From assembly GCA_018263365.1 (NCBI GenBank), contig JAANXI010000092.1:302-11800 (forward strand): a stretch of 11,499 nucleotides of DNA, in the 5' to 3' direction. Below the pieces are notes generated by a model, which saw only the letters and a program-made list of their open reading frames with translations, did no database searches and was not told the DNA's origin. This document shows positions 6,603 to 11,499 of this stretch, piece after piece. The first letter of the stretch is position 1, and every line of letters begins with the position of its first letter. The DNA comes from Fidelibacterota bacterium (lineage in GTDB: Bacteria > Fidelibacterota > JAANXI01). Made by a program: the position numbers and the translations under genes.

Positions 6603-7841
6603 ATGAGCACAAGTAACGGACAGACTTACGATGTGATTATTGTTGGCGGTGGCCCGTCCGGCGCGGCAGCCGCGTTGTATGCTGACCGAAGAGGGTTATC
6701 GACCTTGTTGCTGGACAAAGATTCTTTCCCCAGGGATAAAATTTGCGGCGATGCGCTGTCGGGCAAATCCGTCACGATACTGGAGGAACTGGAACTGCTG
6801 GATCAGGTCAGTGAGCTGCCGGGAGCGTTCATCCAATCAGTGGTGTTTGGCAGTCCGACCCATACACAGGTGAATATCGATTTTAAGCGCAATATCGTCG
6901 AGAATACGCCCAGCGGATTTGTGATCCGCCGGGAGATCTTTGACAATTTTCTGTTCCAGGAGGCAAAAAAGGTTGCCGCGACCACCGTCGAGAATTTTTT
7001 GGTTAAGGATGTGATCAGAGAGAACGGCAGATTGGTTGGCGTGTCGGGCAAAAACACCGAAACCGGTGAGTCGCTCGACTATCGCGGGAAAATTATCCTG
7101 GGCTGTGATGGATTTAATTCCCTCGTCGCGAGGAAGACCGGATTGTATGAACACGATCCGGAGCACTGGGTCGTGGCGCTGCGCCAGTATTATAAAGGCG
7201 TGAAAGGGCTCACGGATCAGATTGAACTCCACTACATTGATGAGGTACTGCCGGGCTATTTCTGGATATTTCCGCTGGAAGACGGATACGCCAACGTGGG
7301 GATCGGGATGTTGCACAAATATATTAAAGACCGGAATGTGGATCTGAAGGAAGCCATGGAACACGCCAAAGAAAGTGAAGCATTTCAGGAACGGTTTACC
7401 GATGCGGAACCTATGGAAGATCCCACTGGATGGAATTTGCCAGTCGGATCGAAGCATCGGAAAATCTATGGAAACGGTTTTATGCTCCTGGGGGATGCGG
7501 CTAGTCTCATCGACCCGTTTACTGGTGAGGGAATTGGCAACGCCCTGTATTCCGCGAAGTATGCAATTGAGGTTGCCGACGAAGCTATTGAAGCCGGAGA
7601 TTTCAGCGAGGAATTCATCGCGCAGTATGACCAACGTCTCTGGGCCGAAGTAGGGGATGAGCTCCAGGTCAGCTACAAACTCCAGAAACTGGGCAAAATT
7701 CGTCCGCTGCTGAATTTTGTAATAAACAAGGCAGCCAGAAGCGACGAAGTCAGCAACATCATCGCCGGGATGCTGGCAAACGAGGTCCCCCGAAAGAAAC
7801 TGGCGAATCCGGTGTTCTACTTTAAACTGCTCTTCTCCTGA
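6603..7841 (+). CDS. Geranylgeranyl-reductase-family FAD-dependent oxidoreductase
   Basis: A 412-residue flavoprotein. The N-terminal Rossmann motif is YDVIIVGGGPSGAAAALYA (9-27), followed by an acidic strand end LLLDK (35-39) and KICGDALSG (46-54), the conserved Cys-Gly segment of this family. LGCDGFNSLVAR is the middle GD-type motif. LLGDAASLIDPFTGEGIGNA (295-314) is the second FAD-binding motif with the family's DPFTGEGI. Members reduce isoprenoid double bonds, for example in the chlorophyll side chain, archaeal lipids and menaquinone tails; the substrate here is not known. The ATG at 6603 was chosen over the upstream open frame, which overlaps folA, because the dinucleotide-binding fold starts right after it and GAAGG (6594-6598) lies 4 bases upstream. 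It follows folA by 28 bases and is probably co-transcribed with it. No membrane segment is evident. Confidence 0.88.
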   Translation: MSTSNGQTYDVIIVGGGPSGAAAALYADRRGLSTLLLDKDSFPRDKICGDALSGKSVTILEELELLDQVSELPGAFIQSVVFGSPTHTQVNIDFKRNIVENTPSGFVIRREIFDNFLFQEAKKVAATTVENFLVKDVIRENGRLVGVSGKNTETGESLDYRGKIILGCDGFNSLVARKTGLYEHDPEHWVVALRQYYKGVKGLTDQIELHYIDEVLPGYFWIFPLEDGYANVGIGMLHKYIKDRNVDLKEAMEHAKESEAFQERFTDAEPMEDPTGWNLPVGSKHRKIYGNGFMLLGDAASLIDPFTGEGIGNALYSAKYAIEVADEAIEAGDFSEEFIAQYDQRLWAEVGDELQVSYKLQKLGKIRPLLNFVINKAARSDEVSNIIAGMLANEVPRKKLANPVFYFKLLFS

Positions 7842-7974
7842 GGAAAATGAGGATAGGGAATACAGTATGAGGATATAAGGTCTCAGGAGTATCGCGTATT
7901 ATGTAGATAAAATTGCGTGGTTCTGATCATCATCCCACCAATCATCATCAGTCCCATCGAACCCATCTTGTGAA

Positions 7975-8010
7975 TCCCGCTTAAACCCGATTTCCGGTCT
8001 TTAAGCGGGA
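7975..8010. repeat. Perfect 11-bp inverted repeat (hairpin)
   Basis: TCCCGCTTAAA (7975-7985) and TTTAAGCGGGA (8000-8010) are exact reverse complements around a 14-base loop, which itself can pair CCG with CGG. There is no T-run on either side, so it is not a standard intrinsic terminator, though it could stabilise the 3' end of the upstream transcript. A CCATCTT word occurs on both sides (7963-7969 and 8012-8018). The stem shares TTAAGCG with the end of the neighbouring MITE-like element. Confidence 0.75.
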
Positions 8011-8020
8011 ACCATCTTAT

Positions 8021-8025
8021 ATGTA
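8021..8025. repeat. Target-site duplication, left copy
   Basis: ATGTA directly adjoins the left inverted repeat of the MITE-like element and is repeated directly outside the right one. Confidence 0.6.
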
Positions 8026-8186
8026 CCTAAATTAAGCGATTTTGTGCGGCGATCTGCACCAATCTGTTGAGCGCGAAGGCTCCGTGAAATCCTCGACAGA
8101 CCCTCCGGGTATGCCTTCGGTTTCCCAAAACCCTTTTCATCTCAACATCTTGGCACATCTCATCCACAACTATCGCTCAATTTAGG
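8026..8186. mobile_element. MITE-like element, 161 bp, possibly IS1380-related
   Basis: The ends are CCTAAATTAAGCGAT (8026-8040) and ATCGCTCAATTTAGG (8172-8186), inverted copies matching at 14 of 15 positions. Immediately outside both ends is the same five bases, ATGTA (8021-8025 and 8187-8191), as expected of a target duplication made on insertion. The interior has no ORF but can form nested stems (CGAAGGC 8074-8080 with GCCTTCG 8113-8119, and ACCC 8100-8103 with GGGT 8107-8110). This is the build of a miniature inverted-repeat element moved by a transposase encoded elsewhere. From memory, the IS1380-family element ISEcp1 has an end reading CCTAAATT inward and makes 5-bp duplications, so that family is my best guess; it is not verified. 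The element might alternatively be a chance pairing within an intergenic repeat. Confidence 0.65.
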
Positions 8187-8191
8187 ATGTA
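8187..8191. repeat. Target-site duplication, right copy
   Basis: ATGTA directly adjoins the right inverted repeat and is identical to 8021-8025. The match ends exactly at five bases on both sides. Confidence 0.6.
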
Positions 8192-8253
8192 ATGAGAAGG
8201 AACAGCAAGGAATCGGCATTGACCTTCTCCCTTATAGATTCCGCATTTTCCAT

Positions 8254-8288
8254 TGGTTACTGATCACTGGTAACTGGCTACTGGTTAC
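8254..8288 (+). repeat. Degenerate 7-bp tandem repeat, 5 copies
   Basis: Five consecutive heptamers, TGGTTAC, TGATCAC, TGGTAAC, TGGCTAC, TGGTTAC, with consensus TGGTTAC, each ending in AC. The period equals that of the array at 5139-5166, whose units also end in AC. It lies in non-coding DNA upstream of the TPR gene. Confidence 0.75.
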
Positions 8289-8393
8289 CTTAACGCTGTC
8301 GTGCTTTTCCCGTTTGCTGTTCCTGAATTCCATAGTAAATTATTCGCTTGATAAGAAGGGGCGTAAAACTCGATTTTTCTTCCGGAAACGGAA

Positions 8394-8419
8394 CATTTGC
8401 TGACGGAAACCGTCAGATG
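8394..8419 (+). promoter_or_regulatory. Hairpin upstream of the TPR gene
   Basis: CTGACGG (8400-8406) pairs with CCGTCAG (8410-8416) around an AAA loop. CAT (8394-8396) can extend the stem by pairing with ATG (8417-8419) across a 3-base bulge. CGGAAAC occurs in it and again exactly 21 bases upstream (8383-8389), about two helical turns. It lies 47 bases before the TPR start, either as a leader structure or a protein site; both are inference. Confidence 0.4.
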
Positions 8420-8465
8420 CACAATTTGGTAGCAAATGGACGAAGATGGGAGTGAAACAGGCTGT

Positions 8466-11400
8466 ATGAATTCGCAATTGACTGCGCCCCGAAGACAACA
8501 GACCTGCCGATATTTCTGGTTCGCATTTCTCGTTTCCCTGAGTGTTCTGATAGCAACTGCTTTACCAGCACAACCATCCCAGAATGATGTCAGTGTGCGC
8601 AAGGATTTTTCCGTTGCAAAGGGAATGTTCAACGATCAGTTGTACGAGCTGGCTGCGTCCCAATTTCAGGATTTCCTCCGAAAACATGATTCAAGCCAGT
8701 ACACTGAAGAAGCCCAATTTTTGCTAGCCGAATCGTATTTACACCTGAATCAATATTCTAAAGCGATTGAGCACTACCGGAAGTTGCTGCAGTCCTATCC
8801 GGCAGTCGGCTACCGGGACAAAGCCACCTTTCGATTGGGCGAAGCGTTGGTAAATGCTGGGCGACACCAGGAAGCCATAGATGTCTTGAGTACCTTTTTT
8901 GATAGTCACCCTGAAAGTAATTTGATGTCCAGCGCGCTGTATTGGTATGGCGAAGCGCTATATCGCAGCGGGAAGGTCGGGGAATCCCTGGACTATTACA
9001 GCCGTGTTTACACCACATATCCGGAGGCTTCTCTCGCCGATTATGCTGCCTATTCTGCCGCCTATATCTATGAGGAGATGCAGAATTGGGACGCCGCCCT
9101 TGCTGCATACCAGAAACTTATTGACACCCATCCGAACAGTCCGCTGGCCGACAAAGCCGCGTATCGCATCGGATTTACGGCGTATGGAAAACAGGATTAT
9201 AAGCAGGCCGTATCCCTATTGAATAATGCAATAGAGCAATACCCGGATCATTCGTTGCGTGCTGAGGCGCAGTATTTTATCGGCGAAAGCTACTATAAGA
9301 CCCACTCCTATCAAAAAGCGCTGGATGCCTATACAAAAGTTGTGAAATTGCCGGAGAACAGCTATGCCGATGATGCTCAGTACAGTATTGGATGGACGCA
9401 TTTCCAGTTGGAACAGCCTGGGATGGCGGCGCAGGCTTTTCAGGAAGTCGCCACAGTAAGCACCAGCGATACACTAATTGCCTCTGCCCTGTTTCAATCC
9501 GGGCGAAATTATCTAATGGCAAGTGAACGATCTGCCGCCAGAGATGCCTTTAACCAAGTCTTTGTGAAATACCCTGAATCAAGTAGTGCACCGAATGCTT
9601 TATACGAATTCGCGTCTCTGGCATTTCAGGATAAGCAGTATGAACAGGCCCGGGAGCATTTTACAAAGATTGAGCAGAACTATCCGAACTCCCCGCTCGC
9701 CAGTGAAGCCGCGGTCATGGTTGGGGAATGTTATTTTGCCACGGAGCAATTCGCCAGCGCCGAAGACGCTTACCGGCATACGCTTGAAACCTATCAGGAT
9801 TCCACCGTTCTTGCACGAGCAACTTACCGTCTCGGCTGGGCAGAATACCGAAACAAGAAATATGCGAACGCCGCCTCGCATTTTGACCGGGTTGTGCAAG
9901 AATTCCCCGGGAGTGAGTTTGTCAACGATGCCCTGTTCTGGGAAGCAGAATCATACTACCATATCGGTAATTACCGATCGGCGTACCAAGCTTATCGCGT
10001 CTATTTAGACCGATATACCGAACCGGACAACCGGGGGGATGCCTACTACGGACTTGGCTACTCAGCGTTGAATTTGAAAAATTTTACAGATGCTGCAGAT
10101 GCGTTTAACTCGGCGGCTGAATTATCAGACCAGAAATCCGTGAAAGCGGATGCTCGCTTTCGACAAGGTGATGCGCTCTTCAATGCGAAAGAATATCAAA
10201 AAGCCATCAAGGCATATAAATCGGCGATAGAATTTTTCGAGTTACAAGACAGAAAAACCGAATCCCAAATGCAGATAGGGCATTCTCATCTGCGCGCCGG
10301 CGATAACGTTCAGGCCCGAACAGCGTTTTATGCGGTACATGAGCAATTTCCGGAAAATAAGCGAGCTCCGGCCTCAGTGTATTGGTCTGGAAGAGCTGCA
10401 TTCCGCGGTGAACAGTATCAGACGGCCATCGGCGACTTCCAGATGCTGATACAGCGGTATCCCGACAGTGAGTACACGGACGATGCGCTCTATAATATGG
10501 GTGATGCGTACTATAATCTTGGAGAGTACAGCTATGCTGTTGAGCGGTACCGGGAGTTCATCAATAAATTCCCGGGGAGCGATTTTATCCCGGATGCCGT
10601 GACAGGTCTGCTCTGGTCGATTATCCAGCAAGGTGATGCCGATACCTCATTGGCGATTATCGATAGTTTGATAGCAGAGATCTCAGATCCCCGGAGATCG
10701 GCGGAGATCCTGAGCCGAAAGGCGGATTATTACGCAAAAACACGGAAATACCGGCAGGCGCTGGCCGAATATACGAATATCCTTCGGAGATATCCCGGCA
10801 CGTCAGTGGCGAATAATGCACAGTTCCAGCGCGGTACCATCTTTGAAAACGCGGGCAATCCGGACTCCGCGCTTGTGGCCTTCAGCTGGCAGTGGAAAGA
10901 CTATCCACAGGCGCAACGGACGCCAGATGCGCTACTCCACGCTGGCGATATTTATCTGAAACAGGAGAACTACAACAGGGCGGTTGCCAATTATGAGCGT
11001 ATCCTGAACAATTATTCCAACCATGAGAATGTGGGACTAGCCACCTATAAAATGGGGATTGCCTTTCTCAGGTCTGATGATTTTGGACAGGCCGGGAAGT
11101 TTTTTAACAGCATTCTGCACGGCGAATATGATTCTTCCCTGAAGCATCTTGCCCGGATTGGTATGGCGAGAACGGCCATTCCACAGAAAAAGTACGATGA
11201 GGCAAAATCGTATCTGGGTGCCGTGCTGGACAGAGGTTCCTCAGGAGTTGCGGCGGAAGCACAGTTTTTAATTGGTGATATCGCAAAAATTCAGGGGGAC
11301 TGCGAGACTGCGGTGGTGGAATATTTGAAGACGAAGTATCTGTATGGTAGCGAACGGCAGTGGGTGATAAAAAGCGTGTATAACGCAGCATTGTGTAATG

Positions 11401-11499
11401 AAGAGTTGGACAAACTAGGCGATTCCAGACGTTTATACCAGACACTGATCCAGGATTTTCCCGGCGATACGATCTACGTTGAGAAGGCTAAAACCCGGC
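8466..11499 (+). CDS. Very large secreted TPR-repeat protein, 5' part
   Basis: An open frame of 1011 complete codons running off the window; no stop is reached. Residues 1-35 are a signal peptide: basic APRR-QQ-CR, a hydrophobic core at about 16-32, and likely cleavage after ATA (30-32) or LPA (33-35). No lipobox is seen. Everything after is tandem tetratricopeptide repeats of about 37 residues of the BamD/YbgF kind, with the recurring pattern A-Y-x-G-x-x-Y ... Y-x-x-A-x-x-x-Y ... YP-x-S-x-x-x-x-DA (for example LYNMGDAYYNLGEYSYAVE). I estimate some 25 repeats; there is no other domain. Such proteins act as periplasmic or outer-membrane scaffolds, often near Tol/TonB-type genes, but the partner here is unknown. 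ATG 8466 places the signal peptide correctly. An in-frame ATG at 8436 would add ten residues; GGGAG at 8448-8452 is a distant ribosome site for 8466. Confidence 0.9.
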   Translation, partial: MNSQLTAPRRQQTCRYFWFAFLVSLSVLIATALPAQPSQNDVSVRKDFSVAKGMFNDQLYELAASQFQDFLRKHDSSQYTEEAQFLLAESYLHLNQYSKAIEHYRKLLQSYPAVGYRDKATFRLGEALVNAGRHQEAIDVLSTFFDSHPESNLMSSALYWYGEALYRSGKVGESLDYYSRVYTTYPEASLADYAAYSAAYIYEEMQNWDAALAAYQKLIDTHPNSPLADKAAYRIGFTAYGKQDYKQAVSLLNNAIEQYPDHSLRAEAQYFIGESYYKTHSYQKALDAYTKVVKLPENSYADDAQYSIGWTHFQLEQPGMAAQAFQEVATVSTSDTLIASALFQSGRNYLMASERSAARDAFNQVFVKYPESSSAPNALYEFASLAFQDKQYEQAREHFTKIEQNYPNSPLASEAAVMVGECYFATEQFASAEDAYRHTLETYQDSTVLARATYRLGWAEYRNKKYANAASHFDRVVQEFPGSEFVNDALFWEAESYYHIGNYRSAYQAYRVYLDRYTEPDNRGDAYYGLGYSALNLKNFTDAADAFNSAAELSDQKSVKADARFRQGDALFNAKEYQKAIKAYKSAIEFFELQDRKTESQMQIGHSHLRAGDNVQARTAFYAVHEQFPENKRAPASVYWSGRAAFRGEQYQTAIGDFQMLIQRYPDSEYTDDALYNMGDAYYNLGEYSYAVERYREFINKFPGSDFIPDAVTGLLWSIIQQGDADTSLAIIDSLIAEISDPRRSAEILSRKADYYAKTRKYRQALAEYTNILRRYPGTSVANNAQFQRGTIFENAGNPDSALVAFSWQWKDYPQAQRTPDALLHAGDIYLKQENYNRAVANYERILNNYSNHENVGLATYKMGIAFLRSDDFGQAGKFFNSILHGEYDSSLKHLARIGMARTAIPQKKYDEAKSYLGAVLDRGSSGVAAEAQFLIGDIAKIQGDCETAVVEYLKTKYLYGSERQWVIKSVYNAALCNEELDKLGDSRRLYQTLIQDFPGDTIYVEKAKTR

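Larger units (their letters stand above)
7842..8465. other. Gene-free region with hairpins, MITE-like element and heptamer array
   Basis: 624 bases without a believable gene between the flavoprotein and the TPR gene. In order it holds a doubled ATCATCATC word (7926-7934 and 7941-7949), a perfect 11-bp hairpin (7975-8010), a 161-bp MITE-like element with its target duplication (8021-8191), a heptamer tandem array (8254-8288) and a short hairpin before the TPR gene (8394-8419). No U-tailed terminator follows the flavoprotein gene, and no strong promoter is evident for the TPR gene. Confidence 0.7.

Noticed and set aside
6837..7634. 265-residue minus-strand open frame inside the flavoprotein gene
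   Set aside because: It lies fully antisense to a gene with strong motifs and shows no recognisable domain.
7926..7967. ATCATCATC repeats as a tandem array or CRISPR-like structure
   Set aside because: Only two short copies are seen (7926-7934 and 7941-7949) and the 15-bp units diverge after nine bases; no spacers of regular length.
7975..8010. Hairpin as an intrinsic terminator of the thyA-folA transcript
   Set aside because: No T-run follows the stem on either strand, so it was listed as a hairpin only.
8285..8632. 115-residue minus-strand open frame overlapping the TPR gene start
   Set aside because: Antisense to the signal-peptide region of the TPR protein, with no ribosome site or domain features.
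1..11499. Defence island, toxin-antitoxin, prophage or biosynthetic cluster
   Set aside because: All sizeable genes belong to recognisable housekeeping, transport or scaffold families except one small membrane protein; no nuclease-effector, integrase or tRNA-linked attachment site was seen.

Overview
The window looks like a stretch of chromosome from a free-living, probably Gram-negative bacterium of about 50% G+C. The lineage cannot be fixed from sequence alone. A secreted all-TPR protein of the BamD/YbgF type, sparse Shine-Dalgarno sequences, and the gene mix (PflX-type radical SAM enzyme, stand-alone Smr protein, geranylgeranyl-reductase-family flavoprotein) are compatible with a member of the FCB group or a related candidate phylum; that is inference. 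I see no rRNA, tRNA, CRISPR array, prophage or complete insertion sequence.

Layout. (1) Bases 1-2050, plus strand: a tightly packed run of the 3' end of a CrcB/FluC fluoride channel gene, a DUF190 (PII-like) gene, an unrecognised one-helix membrane/coiled-coil protein, and a PflX-type radical SAM protein. It ends at a strong bidirectional terminator (2102-2137). (2) Bases 2157-2876, minus strand: a UlaG/UPF0173-type metallo-beta-lactamase-fold hydrolase. (3) Bases 2877-3208: an AT-rich divergent intergenic region with short dyads. (4) Bases 3209-7841, plus strand: Smr-domain protein, HEAT-like plus HspQ/YccV-domain protein, EamA-family transporter, thymidylate synthase (thyA), dihydrofolate reductase (folA) and a geranylgeranyl-reductase-family flavoprotein. 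thyA and folA form the dTMP/tetrahydrofolate cycle: ThyA oxidises methylene-THF to DHF, and FolA regenerates THF. (5) Bases 7842-8465: a 624-bp gene-free region with an 11-bp perfect hairpin, a 161-bp MITE-like element with terminal inverted repeats and a 5-bp target duplication, a degenerate heptamer tandem array and another hairpin. (6) Bases 8466-11499: the first 1011 codons of a very large secreted TPR protein that runs off the window.

The coding part is mostly recognisable housekeeping and accessory metabolism, and I found no convincing new defence or biosynthetic system. The most interesting material is non-coding: the MITE-like element at 8021-8191, whose ends resemble those I recall for IS1380-family elements, and two arrays of 7-bp repeats (5139-5166 and 8254-8288) with the same period in two separate intergenic regions.
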